DNA of 64,000 nt, taken from Helicoverpa zea. Taxonomy: Eukaryota; Arthropoda; Insecta; Lepidoptera; Noctuidae. The notes under the pieces were generated by a model that had not been told where the DNA came from, did no database searches, and was given only the letters and a program-made list of their open reading frames with translations. This document shows, in pieces, positions 1-11,015 of this stretch. The DNA lies in assembly GCF_022581195.2 (NCBI RefSeq), contig NC_061475.1, positions 186,001 to 250,000 on the forward strand. The letters are read 5' to 3'. A program made the position numbers and the translations under genes. The number at the start of each line of letters is the position of its first letter. Position 1 is the stretch's first letter.

Positions 1-306
1 TTTAACGAGATAATTCAACTTTTAATTATAAGTAATCGACGAATTATTAATTTAAGCCATTACTTGCATAAATTAATAATTTGCACTTAATTATTGAATC
101 GTTGCATTATTTCAATTATTGTTTCGATTTCTCTCCAGATTTCTCGAGCAATTACGTTTTTGTTATTTATTAGAGGTTTCGGAAACTACATATTTATTGA
201 ATATTTTAGAAAATATTTACAGTATTTTTCACGCAAATATGTTTATGAATGCCAAAGGATTATATTCACAGATTGCCTGACAGTCACTTATTCTTATAGG
301 TAGACT
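1..306. other. AT-rich sequence, nothing recognised
   Basis: No convincing exon, RNA gene or transposon is visible. A 69-codon open frame here has no ATG-anchored hydrophobic exon plus donor like those farther right. The exon array may continue to the left of the window. Confidence 0.4.
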
Positions 307-430
307 AATTTAGTATGCCCTATAATTTAGTATGCCCTATAATTTAGTATGCCCTATAATTTAGTATGCCCTATAATTTAGTATGCCCTATAATTTAGTA
401 TGCCCTATAATTTAGTATGCCCTATAATTT
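307..430. repeat. 17-bp minisatellite, about 7 copies
   Basis: The unit TAGTATGCCCTATAATT recurs with an exact 17-base period, with TAG starts at 311, 328, 345, 362, 379, 396 and 413. The copies are essentially identical, so the expansion or homogenisation is recent. It lies about 250 bases upstream of the first detected exon. Confidence 0.95.
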
Positions 431-681
431 TTCAACAATAAGCAATAAACATAATCAAATAGTGTTTCTAGGGCATCATAAAAACAATAATTAAATATTG
501 TAAACAAACAATTTTCCCTATAATCTCATTAATACGTCTAGATTATGAAAACTGGGTCTGTCAGTAATCTAATCAACGGTGAAATATCGAACTCATTATA
601 TTTTAAGGTTTACATTCGAGGATAGAGATTGGCTTGTAAACCACGTGTTTTGAAAAATATTTTTTGTTTTGTTATTGTAAT

Positions 682-760
682 ATGGTGAATGTAGTTGTAA
701 TAATTTTCTGTGTAATAGTGATAGGAGTGATTGTTTATGTGTCTGAATATATTTGGTTAA
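682..760 (+). CDS. Alternative first exon 1 of the TM/PPxY gene (26 codons + 1 base)
   Basis: This is the leftmost of 22 short exons that appear to splice to the common exon at 26,390. It encodes a helix beginning MVNVVVIIFCVIV and running to about residue 20, then SEYIWL. The open frame ends with one spare base, A, followed by the consensus donor GTAAGT at 761. Joined to the GA that opens exon 2, the A makes AGA (Arg), which starts the basic segment after the helix. There is no cleavable signal peptide pattern, so a single-pass protein with a very short N-terminus outside and the tail in the cytosol is likely (positive-inside rule). The splice is inferred, not observed. Confidence 0.72.
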
Positions 761-769
761 GTAAGTATT

Positions 770-2340
770 GAACAGTTTTTGATAATATGTTTTTCATACA
801 TTTTCCGCTTTTCCGAAGTAGGTAACTTTTCTTTGTCCCATTTGATCAGGTTCTTTTGTTTTCATGGCTACAATGTGTGAATCTTAATCTTGGAATGCGC
901 GTTTTTTTTGTTTTTCATTGTTTTTATAACTACTGGAGCTATTTTTGCTATTGTAAGAAAATATTGCGTTAGGTTTAAATTTTTTATTAAGTATTCGTGT
1001 ATATTTTTGCAGTTAGAATTGTTCTTTCCTACATTTTGTTCGTTGATAATGTTGTTTTTGTATTTTGTTGTGCTATGGTGCTGCCACATAGTGGCGAGTA
1101 GCGACACTTCAAACCTTTGCGATAATCTAGGCTTTTTGATAAGCGTGCTAGTAACAAGTTCAGACTGTGTTATAGAGATGGCGCTGCCATCGATGAAATA
1201 CGTCTGATAAGCCTATTGTTTACAAAACAAAAATATTGGCTTTTGATTGTAATGTGGCTGATGAAACTAAATTAGTTTTAAAGCAACTTTGCTTGGTCCT
1301 TATGAAGGAAGTAATTGCAACTACTTTTCAATACTCTCTAAAATCGTACAAATAAACTAATAACAAAGGAGATTGGGCAAGAATGTATGAAGTTTGGTCC
1401 AAATGTCCACCACGAACGAGACCTATATAATTAAATAGTCCACTTAATTTACAGTAACTTTTACTAAGAAAGTAAAAAAAAAAACAATGCCAAAAAAAAG
1501 TTATAGCCAAAAATGTATTCTTAATTTTCGATAGTTTTTGTATGTTATCATTATCATTTTTTATTTTATTCCACTTCCATTTACGCACTTTATCTAAAAC
1601 TAAGATAAGTCTAAAACTAAGACACATTTGCATATAAACAGCCCATATTTTTTGTCCGATGGATGTACGAATCACTAACCAATTGAGGCGCCAGAAGTGC
1701 TTGGATATACTCAGCGGTTCCTGGATCTAAGAAAGTTCGATGTAACTGGTCGTATCTTCTCTCTAATAATGAACAATTCTATTTCGTCAGAAGTTACAGA
1801 AAGTGCGAAAATCGAACATCACGAAAAATAATTGCAAAAATGAAATTGAAAAAATCTATAAAATGTCTTATTTGATTTTGCTATAACTTTTTTCTGGCAT
1901 TATATTTTTTTTACTTTCATAACAAAAAATGTTCCATATTTAACGGGCTATCTAGCCATATAGGTCTCGTTCGTGGTGGACATTTGGACCGGAATCGCCC
2001 ATTGTCCTTTATTTTTTATTGCACCTGGATAGTAATCAATAGGCAGACCCATTTGAACTTCTCTCCGTTGTGAAACGTGGATAACTCCTGTCCTTGCCTG
2101 GTATCTGTCCAATGACGTCACGCTCCCACTTGAAACCTTCCCTATCCCAGATAAACGGAGATAAGATTAACATTATCGCACATAGAGGTTTAATATTTGC
2201 CCCTTTTACCGATAACTTATATTGCACCTAACCGTGATTGTTACCTACCAAGTTTGAGTTAGAACTTATTTGAAAATCGAAGAAAATATACCGTAGGAAT
2301 ATTGTTGTAAAGTTAATTGAAGTTATTAAAGGTGAATGTA
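770..2340. other. Intervening DNA between first exons 1 and 2
   Basis: No convincing exon is visible. A hydrophobic frame at 890-1000 lacks an ATG and a phase-compatible donor (see rejected items). The segment around 1,420-1,490 reappears with changes near 1,910-1,990 (shared words such as ACCTATAT and the 'cgttcgtggtgga' region), so part of it looks like a local duplication. GATA-type sites are at 2160 (GATAAGATT) and 2211. Confidence 0.4.
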
Positions 2341-2464
2341 ATGTTATTCGTAATAAGAAAAGACAAAGCGATGGATTTCACAGTGTTAGTGATTATAATA
2401 CCGAGTGTGTTCGCGTGTTTGATGCTCAGTGTCGTCTGTTTGAGAAGTTTGGTCTTATATTGCA
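2341..2464 (+). CDS. Alternative first exon 2 (31 codons from ATG 2371, + 1 base)
   Basis: From ATG 2371 the peptide starts MDFTVLVIIIPSVFACLMLS and continues with a Cys/Leu-rich end. The helix covers about residues 3-24. An in-frame ATG at 2341 would add ten residues (MLFVIRKDKA). I favour 2371 because most members start just before the helix, but the longer form is possible. The donor GTGAGT at 2465 follows a spare A, so the junction codon would be AGA. Confidence 0.7.
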
Positions 2465-2524
2465 GTGAGTACAAAATATGTTTAAAATATTATTTGTACC
2501 AAACTATGTGGTTTCGGTGATATA

Positions 2525-2665
2525 TTATGAGGTTTCCCGGGGTTTCACCCGCGTCTTGGGGAAATTCTTCTCGTATCCGAACAAAATATAGCTTATTTTT
2601 CAAATCGGTTCAGTAGTTTCGGAGCTTTGAGGGTATAAACAAAAAAATATTCTTCTTAATTATAT
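2525..2665 (-). repeat. Degenerate Lep1/Helitron-like repeat fragment
   Basis: Read on the minus strand, it has the order seen in common lepidopteran dispersed repeats: 'attagta' end words, a 'cggttcagtagttt'-type core and a GC-rich end near 2530-2560. A better preserved relative lies at 52,911-53,106. Family assignment is from memory of such repeats. Confidence 0.45.
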
Positions 2666-2670
2666 TAGTA

Positions 2671-3040
2671 TGTCGGAGGGAAACATCATCATGATGGATA
2701 TCGTCCGACATCAGTTAGGGTAATCAAGCAAAGAGATAACTCAAAGAAACTCATAACTCAAAGAAACTCAAAAACTCACACTTGGCCGTTTTCAGATTTT
2801 TACTTTACTTTGACTAAATACAAACCTTTGTAACAAATTTTAGATCGGTACGACCATTCGAAGATATATTATATATGTCGGAGGCATCATCAGGATGGCA
2901 CTATCGTCCGACATCAGTTAGGGTAATCAAGCAAAGAGATAACTCAAAGAAACTCAAAACTCAAACAAACTAAAAACTCAAACGTTTATTCAAATTAGTC
3001 AGAACAAAAGACAGCCCCAAAACGCCCGCCCTTCGCCACT
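2671..3040. repeat. Duplicated dispersed repeat with short hairpin
   Basis: Two copies of about 110 bases start at 2671 and 2876. Each begins TGTCGGAGG and reads about 30 bases later into TCCGACATCAGTTAGGG, so each can fold with a TGTCGGA/TCCGACA stem. Both continue with AACTCAAAGAAACTC-type words. Related tail words (agacagccccaaaacg) occur at 3009 and, altered, near 7989 and 45,432. It is a dispersed noncoding transposon-like sequence of unknown class. Confidence 0.6.
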
Positions 3041-5109
3041 TCCTATGTGTTTTGGCTGGGGAGAAGAAGTGGCGGAACAAACTCCCCAGCAACACATGTC
3101 TGTCTGTTAGGTTAGAAGAACCATTATAATACAAAAATCATAAGACACTACAACTAGTTTAGGTATTACAACGCTAGGCAATAACACTAGGTACACTAGA
3201 CGCGACGACTCAACTAATACTCCACGAACACTCAATGAAGACTCGACCAAGACTCAACCGAGAGTGAGCTCCGCGGACGCCACGCTGAACACCACGACTC
3301 TGTCAAGCGCGCCAAAATGTTGTTTCATCGGAAACCCCACCAGAGGGCGCGCTTGCGTCTCGTTCAGTGATCGTACTATTGACTATCTCCGACAAGTATA
3401 TCCAGATGTAAAGATGAAGTAATTGTAACGGATTTTACTCGTTATTAGGACTTGTAAGATAGAAAATTAACTCCTCTAAGAAACTAAACTATCCTGTGAA
3501 AAGCCAAGCAAGCAGGCCCTATTAAATAAACGTTTTTCGTATCATTAATTAGTAAACATGACACCAGTTAGTACGTACTTATTTACGATATATTTATACT
3601 TAGGTACTCTAAGGTGAGTTCCCTTATTATTGCGTCATACTCCAACGTAAGTGTCAGCTACAGAAAATCCCGACATTTACTTACGTAGTCTATTTACTAC
3701 AAGTGCCTCATAACAAGAAGTGATTGTTACTTTATACGTAAACAGTGTTTTAAACTTCAAAGCTAAGCTACTGAAATACAAGACGACAAGGATAATATCT
3801 AGCTTCCTTAAAACCATTTTTCATCAAAATAAACGCGGTAGGTACCTACGTTCTATCCCATTTCAAAGTTTTTAGCAATTTTAGAAAAAAAATACTCCGT
3901 AGGCGTCTTAAAACTGTCAATAAACACTATCAAATTACATTTGAATCAACTCATTCATCGCTCGTGACATAATAAATATACGAAGCCATACACACACAAG
4001 AATAAAAGATCCAAATTACCTAGAACCGCGGTGAAATAAAGAACTACATAGTTCACGCATCATTTGACTTTACATTCAAACTACTAGCGCCATGATGGGA
4101 GGTCAAACTATTCTGGCTAGGAGACGCATGTACGTTGGTGGGTAGGTTGACTCAAGGGGTCAATTGGATAATTTCTTTCCTGCCTCCTTTATTAGCTACA
4201 TTGCAACAGTTTTATTCTGGTTCAACTTCTGGGCTAGAGGAAGTATCTGCTTGGATTCGTTAGCATCATCTTTTATTTTAATAGGTAAATGCATCATAGT
4301 CATGGAACATACAGGTAGGTAGGTAAACCTTTCAAAAGCGATTCATATGATTACGGGCCTAAACTCTGACACAAAGGCTTGCTAGGTAATTAAACCTGCA
4401 ACTCACTCGATAAGAAGAAGTTTTTTTTCCGCAAACGACATGTATTTTACCGTTCCATTAGAAATAACTAAAATTGATAGATTGATAAAGATCTACATAA
4501 ATACATGATGATACTACCAGTTAATGTGTTTTTAATATCCGCAGTGAGGTCGGCCGGCCATTGTTGATCCTAAAACGTCTCGGTTTACTATTAAACTAAC
4601 TGACCGGATGACAATGATCATTAAGTACCTACATCGGTACATATACCTACATTATAACTAATGGTGTTAAATAAACTAGTTAGTAGGCACGATAACTTGA
4701 ACGTGATGGTGATAAGTTTTATATTTCTGACATAAAAGTAACGTAGACAACAGTGCTTATCGCGAGGAGTCAAATTCTAGGAGTGTTGTTTTCCAATGGA
4801 GACGACGTGTCGAGATGTGTCGATTTTATCTGTCGACACAAATCTGAGATGATTGAGGATAAAATTATACCGAGGATTAAGAAAAGTTTTATTATAAGTA
4901 AAAATGGTCATCATAACTAGTCAGGATGATATTGACAGATAGTGCGTTCAAGTCAGTAATCATCATCATCAAGTATTCAGATTAAACATCATGCTGATAA
5001 AATATGTATATCTGGCACCATTATTGTAGAGGTCTAGAAAAAAAACGGTATGTTAAATATTATAAATATCGGAAATTAGTACAGTCTGTACTTAAAGATA
5101 TCGCTACAC
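3041..5109. other. Intervening DNA, no gene seen
   Basis: No first-exon-like frame with a phase-1 donor was found. A GTGAGT at 3613 follows an ATG frame (3557) but in the wrong phase. The rest is AT-rich, unassigned DNA with scattered GATA-like sites. Confidence 0.4.
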
Positions 5110-5241
5110 TGATAAGTATTAAAATTACGAATTCAATGACTATTATAATCATTATGGAATCGGTGTCCTATCGGTATCACAATTGGCGTGTACAGAACAA
5201 AATAAATGATTTTTCTGTGTTAATAAATAAAAGTTATTAAG

Positions 5242-5347
5242 ATGGAAGGTGCAGGAGCTATCATTATAATTCTGACATTGCCTGCGGTTGCATTATTGTT
5301 TATATTTGTATCGGCAATGTATTTGGCGTCGTGCATATTTTGGATGC
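5242..5347 (+). CDS. Alternative first exon 3 (35 codons + 1 base)
   Basis: The peptide starts MEGAGAIIIILTLPAVALLF and stays hydrophobic to about residue 33, giving one long helix. The spare base is C, so the junction codon with exon 2 is CGA, again Arg. The donor GTGAGT is at 5348. A TGATAAG site is at 5110-5116. The frame stays open into the intron to 5487, but that read-through part (from about REYLF on) has no conserved character. Confidence 0.72.
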
Positions 5348-5690
5348 GTGAGTATTTATTTTTGTTTTTAAGAGATAATCCCAAACTACTGCTTCCTTTC
5401 GACACGACACTAACGTCACTATTCATTCTTGAATTTACACATCCATTACCTCACAAAAGGACTGGAAAAGACGCACCACTATCCTGAGTTACCAATGTAT
5501 TTCCCGACACAGTCACACATTGGAAAACCGCATCGTCCTAGCCAAGTCAGTGTGAATCCGCCCTTCGTTCTGTACAAACGCTCATAGGAAAATGCTACTA
5601 CTTATTTACAATATTTTTTAAGACATTATCAATACAGTGAATTTTATTTTCGCCCATATTATTATAAAGTCTGTATTTCGTGATGTGTGA

Positions 5691-5722
5691 GATAAGATAG
5701 GGAGCGAATATATCGTGCAGTG
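5691..5722 (+). promoter_or_regulatory. GATA site and initiator-like sequence for first exon 4
   Basis: GATAAGATAG is at 5691-5700 and GCAGTG, an initiator-like match, is at 5717-5722, 23 bases before the ATG. The spacing is shorter here than in other array promoters. Confidence 0.35.
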
Positions 5723-5744
5723 TGGATTGGTACACAGAGTAAAC

Positions 5745-5844
5745 ATGATGGATGTACTACCGAGTATTATGGTGGGCGTGCTGGTGTTTATGTTTATTTA
5801 TTTGTTTTGGCTGTGGTTCTGCTTCGGGAATTGTGTTAAGAATC
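5745..5844 (+). CDS. Alternative first exon 4 (33 codons + 1 base)
   Basis: Tandem start codons at 5745 and 5748 open MMDVLPSIMVGVLVFMFIYL, followed by an aromatic stretch (FWLWFCF) and the polar end GNCVKN. The helix spans about residues 7-28. The spare base is C (CGA Arg at the junction) and the donor GTGAGT is at 5845. The exon lies only 400 bases after exon 3. The frame meets a stop just inside the intron, so the peptide makes sense only if spliced. Confidence 0.72.
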
Positions 5845-5850
5845 GTGAGT

Positions 5851-7560
5851 AGTTTTCAATTATTGTTTTTTGCTATTTTTCATTCAGAAAACTGCTGAAT
5901 TTCTTTAGTTACATACATGGTAGCTAAAATGCTACCATTAGTAATTATGATTGAGTGAAGTCATAGTGGTGTCATGTTTACAAATTATCTTTTTGTATCA
6001 AAGGATTAAAATAACTTTTCAGTGATGAAAGTAATCAACATGGTCAAATAATCAGTTATAAAATAATTAGTGCATTGTTTACACTGTCATCATTATTTTG
6101 TGTTTTTATTGAGAGCGATCATAATCAATTGCTGATTGTATACTTTAATCAACTTTATGTAGTCACCTACAACTTTAACCACTGTCAACTGTTCCCTTCG
6201 GTTACCTATTTCCACACCAAATTGAATCTTGATGGGTTTAGCCGTTTCATCGATGCTAAAACAAGTGATAGATTCATTGATATTGTTATAAAGAGATTTG
6301 AGTATATCAAAATATGTTTGGTATTAAGTAAATATACTGAAGTAAATTAAAAAATATACTTTTTCCTGACTTCTGTCCAATCAATGCTCGCGGTTTTTCG
6401 CTTTGCTTCTGACGTATCGTAATTTTAACATACACCTTCCTTCCTTACGAACCAAAGTTATAAGTAGAAATATTCTCAAAATATTATTCTACATTCACTT
6501 CTTAATTTGTAGTTAGAGAGGAAAACCAGTTATTTATACTTCTAACTTACATTATCTTTCGCTTTTGTGAAATCACGATGAATCATTTTATTACAGTTAG
6601 CTGCCCCTAAAATATATTCCAATTAAAAAATATTGTTATCATATAAAGAAATCGTTGTAAACAATGAACAAAGAAAAAAAAAATACATTCTAAAAATAAA
6701 AACAAGTAGCAATATCAAATCCATCAATAAGAAGATCTGACAATAGTCATCGCGAGATCAGTCATTGACTGATAACGTGAGTATTTCAATGACATCAAAA
6801 TGACACACAGTTGATCTGTGTGGTCCGTTCATCTCAACAATGAGCTTATAGTACGATCAGTTTGTCGCAATTATGTAGCTGAATAGTCAATTTGTTAAAA
6901 GAGAAATTGTAAAATAGCATAATTAAACAAAATGAAAAGAAGAATGTCAAATTGCAGTTTCTCGAATCAACCCTTACATCTGTATATGTAGGCAATGATT
7001 CATCTTTCATTTCTATTCGAATTTCAGATCAAAAAGTCGTAAAATTAAAGTCTGCAGTTTAGTTTTTGGTAAAACGTGTTTTTTTTTTTATGCAGTTGGT
7101 TTATCCAGCAAACATAATATTACTTAGACATACGGATAAATCTGTTTCACATTATGATGTAACAGGTTCTTTATAAAACGAATGAATTCGGTATGTTAAT
7201 ACGGCTATACCTGTGATAAGTTGATAACACTATCTTACCTTTTCCGGCCGACACACAGGGTGATGCTAAAAACAGCTGTCAGATGTTTATGACATTAGAC
7301 ATGGTGTTGACAGTTATTTTCTTGTATGTGAACGAAAAACTTCTCGTTTTTTTACAGATATATTTTATGGTCCAGAACCATTAGTTAAATCTATAGTAAA
7401 TGAGTTACTTTCTCATAAAAGCTTATCAACTTTAGCAACTTATTAACTTTACCCGAGAACCAAACTTACGACTCATTCAGATACTGAAACCAGATAAATG
7501 TAGAGTAACCAACATAAAACAATAAAGGATAACACAAAATGGTTATTAATCCCTTATCAC
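5851..7560. other. Intervening DNA, no gene seen
   Basis: This stretch is AT-rich. A GTGAGT at 6779 and a GTATGT near 7325 lack a suitable upstream hydrophobic frame in phase 1. No transposon was identified. Confidence 0.4.
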
Positions 7561-7561
7561 C

Positions 7562-7615
7562 TGATAAAGTTTTATCAAAAATATATTTTGTCCACATCGC
7601 GTCCGGCATCCATTG
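7562..7615 (+). promoter_or_regulatory. Putative promoter of first exon 5
   Basis: TGATAAAG at 7562 overlaps a second GATA core on the other strand (TTTTATCA). An initiator-like TCCATT with A at 7612 lies 49 bases after the GATA G. The start codon follows 50 bases later. Confidence 0.35.
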
Positions 7616-7661
7616 AGCGAAATATTGCTATTATATTCTGCAGTACAAAACTTTCATTAAA

Positions 7662-7752
7662 ATGTCAGTACATTTAAGTACGACTTTGATCTTTATGATA
7701 GTGAATATAGTGTTGCTTTGGGTGATCTACGCGATTTTAGTGAGACACTGTG
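7662..7752 (+). CDS. Alternative first exon 5 (30 codons + 1 base)
   Basis: The peptide starts MSVHLSTTLIFMIVNIVLLW and ends in the short basic segment VRHC. The helix covers about residues 8-27. The spare base is G, so the junction residue would be Gly (GGA) rather than Arg. The donor GTAAGT is at 7753. Confidence 0.72.
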
Positions 7753-7755
7753 GTA

Positions 7756-8903
7756 AGTCAAAACAAATATTTTAATAGGACAATAATTTGGCAGGCTTTT
7801 GTTTTATATTTGGTGATTGTGCTGTGAACCGCTGAGGAGTTCCATTCTTTGGAGTTATGTAATGATAAGACAGTCTATGCAGGAAGTGGTATATTATACT
7901 TGCGTTCAATATATTATTTTTTTGCAACCTCAAAAATGTTTATTCAAAAAAGGCTAAATTAGTATTTTAGATCGAATCAAATCAAAAGACAGTCCCCAAA
8001 ACGCGCACCCTTTTACCTTCCCTGTCATTTGACGGAGTTTACTTCTACTTTTTAGGGTTTTTTTTTGCTCATTTTAAATAATGGTACGGAACCCTTCGTG
8101 AGCGAGTCCGACTCGCGCTTGGCCGGTTTTTTTCGATGTTGTTTTTGATGCTAACAAAAGAATCACTTATTTACGAATTTAATTTTCCTCGTACTTTACG
8201 GGTTTCGCTGTAAACTTTTTAATTAAATCTTGGACTTGTTGCATAAACTTTCTGGAGACCAATTACATGATATAACTTCTTATCTTCTTATCCTATATTG
8301 CTTGATGTTTTGGAAGCCAACTAGTATAGCTGCCAAAAGAATTATTATCTCGGCGCTAGATGGCGTTGTTTGAACTTTAAATCAACGCCATCTGTGTTGT
8401 GTTTACAAAAACAAAGTTATTCAAAGTCTTTCGAGTTGGCGTAAAATTTTGAAACTTTATACTACCAGTGCTACTTGAATATAAAAAAAAAACTGTTTCA
8501 AAAACAAATGTGATTCAAAGATTTTATGAGTGGCCACAGATAGGTACCTATTGCGAATAGCCGGTAATTTCGATTTTTAATTTAATTAAACCATATACTT
8601 ATGGGAAATGCATTGAGTCAAACTATACGTAAAATAATTTCTTAATACTTATGTGCATGAATTATTATAAACGACGAACGCGTTATAAACTCAAACTCAA
8701 AATATTTATTTGCTCCTTAAGGCATTTACAGATGTTGATAATAATATTAAGGTACAGCTTAACAGCCTTTTTCAAGCGTTGCAAATTTGAGGGCTTATAA
8801 TATACTATCACTTATATTGGTTATAACTTATAAAATTTTCCTTCTTACCCTTAATATTTTCAAAATAATAGTTAAAGTATTAGCCAGTTTTAAAATCTGT
8901 TAT
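7756..8903. repeat. Intervening DNA with dispersed repeat pieces
   Basis: The piece at 7930-8020 resembles the tail of the 2876-3040 repeat. The piece at 8085-8132 (GAGTCCGACTCGCGCTTGG and T-run) is the 3' end of the same composite repeat seen complete at 17,371-19,610. The segment at 8690-8760 resembles a LINE 3' tail in antisense. No exon was found. Confidence 0.45.
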
Positions 8904-9298
8904 CATCCTCATCCTCCGAGCCTTTTTCCCAACTATGTTGGGGTCGGCTTCCAGTCTAACCGGGTGTAGCTGAGTACCAGTGCTTTACAAGAAGCGACTG
9001 CCCTGCCTGACCTCCTCAACCCAGTTACCCGGGCAACCCAATACCCCTTGGTTAGACTGGTGTCAGACTTACTGGCTTCTGACGACCCGTAACGACTGCC
9101 AAGGATGTTCAATGACAGCCGGGACCTACAGTTTAACGTGCCATCCGAAACACAGTCAGTGGTGTCTAAGATATACTTAGAAAGTACATACAAAAGAAAA
9201 GTTAGATTGGTTAGAAAAGTTGCATTGGTATGACCTGGAATCGAACCCGCGCCCTCATACTTGAGAGGTTGGTTCTTTGCCCACCAGGCCACCACAAC
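8904..9298 (-). mobile_element. tRNA-derived SINE, about 395 bp, with target duplication
   Basis: On the minus strand the element starts with a tRNA-like pol III head: a TGGTGGGCAAAG box A region and a GGTTCGATTCC box B. It continues into a lepidopteran SINE body ending in GGATGAGGATG. Flanking AAATCTGTTAT is present on both sides (to 8903 and from 9304), a target duplication typical of LINE-driven insertion. A second copy is at 54,181-54,538 and partial body copies lie near 48,690, 57,000 and 60,640. Open frames here are shadows. Confidence 0.8.
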
Positions 9299-9359
9299 TT
9301 TTTAAATCTGTTATAGGCCTGTATATATCTTATGATTGATTTGTTTCCTATTTTTCAGG

Positions 9360-10418
9360 AAAATAGTTTATTTATTTAATACTTCTTGCACATACAATAC
9401 AATGGCGGACATAACGCCTTAGGCGGTCTCTACCAGTCTACCTTTGGGTGGCGGAGAGAAAGCGTTGGTAGGTGCAAATAAACCCGAAAACTACATAGTA
9501 TGACATATACCTACATTTATTACAATACACAAATACATTAATAATAATGTATATGTATGTATATACAACGTTATTTTTTGTTTATGCGAAACCTGATACA
9601 CCTATCTAGTATTTTTATGTAAAGAATCTATGTACGAAATTTCAAAACCGTATCATGAAAAATCACAAAGTTATAAGCTTGTTAAGTTACGGGACTGTCC
9701 GTAAAAATACATAATCACCACAAAACGCACACATGCCGCGCAACGCGATAGCACTGTGCGCTCGCGCCCGCTATGAACTCGCCGTGACCTTTGTTGTGCG
9801 AGAATAAATACCTATTTGTGGTGTCCAACATTCAAAGTTTTTTAGATATTTTTGGGAAAAAATATAACATGGTGTAAAAACTATTGGAATCGATTCAGTT
9901 ACTGATTCTGAACAAACTATATTCAGGTTTCGCACAAACAAAAAATAACGTTGTATATAACAATTTCCCAAGATAGTGGTCACGAACTTTGAGTTTGAAG
10001 GTGTGACGGCTATTTACCATCCTGATCTCAAGAGGTAACTCATTCCAGAGAAGAATAGATTTTACAAAGAAGGAAGAGTGTATGATATCAGAACGATGTG
10101 TAGGACATCGTAGAAGGCGATTTTTGAAAGAGCGTAGATTTTTGTCATGATGTGAGCCAAGATATTTGAAATGAGAAGTTAAGTAAGAAGGTGAAGTAGG
10201 AGTGTGAAGAATAGAGAAAAGAGTAGTCAATGCCCTCACCTCACGACGCTGCCTAATAGGCAGCCATCTGAGCTGCGTTCGATACACTGACACATGATCG
10301 TACTTGCGAAGATTAAACACGAATCGAATGCAATTATTGAGAAGCCGGTCAAGTTTATTAGGCAGATCTGCATTCAGGTCATAGTAGCAAACATCACCAT
10401 AGTCGATTATGGGGAAGA
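9360..10418 (-). pseudogene. CR1-like LINE 3' remnant (end of reverse transcriptase ORF and 3'UTR)
   Basis: On the minus strand, 10,418 to 9,895 encodes the end of a CR1/Jockey-type ORF2 polyprotein. Recognisable words are NNCIRFVFNLRKYDHVS, LRWLPIRQRREVR, a SYLT...F segment and WNELPLEIR. The upstream part (IVDYGDVCYYDLN) is in the same frame, but the catalytic RT region is missing, so the copy is 5'-truncated and dead. The stretch 9,360-9,530 looks like a LINE 3'UTR in antisense, and an inverted repeat (9,552-9,590 against 9,922-9,960) lies between the two parts. Confidence 0.72.
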
Positions 10419-10490
10419 TTAATTACCTATATTATTACCTATAGTTTTCCTCCATAAAGACATCTTACCGGATATATATGATTCATTTAT

Positions 10491-10549
10491 TGATAAGATA
10501 GTCGTCGTCGTTACAAGTAAAATTTGAAACTGTAAAGTCGATTGTCAGT
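10491..10549 (+). promoter_or_regulatory. Putative promoter of first exon 6
   Basis: TGATAAGATA is at 10,491-10,500 and TCAGT, an arthropod initiator match, is at 10,545-10,549. The GATA G and initiator A are 55 bases apart. A second TCAGT is at 10,564. No TATA box is evident. Confidence 0.45.
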
Positions 10550-10607
10550 ATCTCCTTGAACTCTCAGTGCACGATCGTTTTTATTTAGTTTCTCTTAAAT
10601 AGTAAAG

Positions 10608-10686
10608 ATGTCGAATTTCGCGTTGATTATATTAATATTATTTGTGTTCGTCCTGGTTGCAGCCTCTGCATATGGTCATCGTATTA
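10608..10686 (+). CDS. Alternative first exon 6 (26 codons + 1 base)
   Basis: The peptide starts MSNFALIILILFVFVLVAAS and ends AYGHRI. The helix covers about residues 4-22. The spare base is A (AGA Arg at the junction) and the donor GTAAGT is at 10,687. It has a clear GATA/initiator arrangement upstream. Confidence 0.74.
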
Positions 10687-10844
10687 GTAAGTTTTTTGAT
10701 GCTGTATTAGTTTGATTTATACAAGCTGTTGATTTGCATCCTGGTCACAGGAGGTTGACATAAAAAACGTGAATAATCAATTGAAAGTACGTTATACGGG
10801 AAATAGATGATATGTGCTGCTTTTTTGTTCTTGTAATTTAGTAG

Positions 10845-11015
10845 TCATCATCATCATCATCTCAGCCATAGGACGTCCACTGCTGAACATAGGCCTCCCC
10901 CTTTGATCTCCACAGATACCTGTTGGAAGCGACCTGCATCCAGCGTCTTCCGGCGACCTTTATAAGGTCGTCTGTCCACCTCGTTGGTGGACGTCCTACG
11001 CTGCGCTTGCTAGTA
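10845..11015 (-). mobile_element. LINE C-terminal fragment (RTE-like)
   Basis: Minus-strand translation gives the very common insect LINE tail with GRPPTRWTDDL, then GRRWMQVA and GEAYVQQWT, ending in a stop and a GAT/CAT trinucleotide run at 10,849-10,862. Only the last part of the ORF is present, as expected for a 5'-truncated insertion. A second, shorter piece lies at 59,815-59,900. Confidence 0.7.

Noticed and set aside
307..430. Direct repeats as a CRISPR array
   Set aside because: The units abut without spacers and the genome is eukaryotic; it is a minisatellite.
890..1000. Hydrophobic frame resembling another first exon
   Set aside because: It begins at TTG, not ATG. The nearby ATG at 895 is in another frame and the only donor-like GTAAGA is in phase 0, so it does not fit the array rule.
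3557..3618. ATG frame of 18 codons before a GTGAGT donor
   Set aside because: It ends in phase 2, which would shift exon 2 out of frame, and the helix is weak.
7284..7330. ATG frame (MFMTLDMVLTVIFL) before GTATGT
   Set aside because: Phase 2 donor, and the frame runs on without support.
8933..9295. 120-codon minus-strand frame
   Set aside because: It lies wholly inside the SINE.
9895..10320. 141-codon minus-strand frame as a host gene
   Set aside because: Its words are those of CR1-type LINE ORF2 ends, so it is a transposon remnant.
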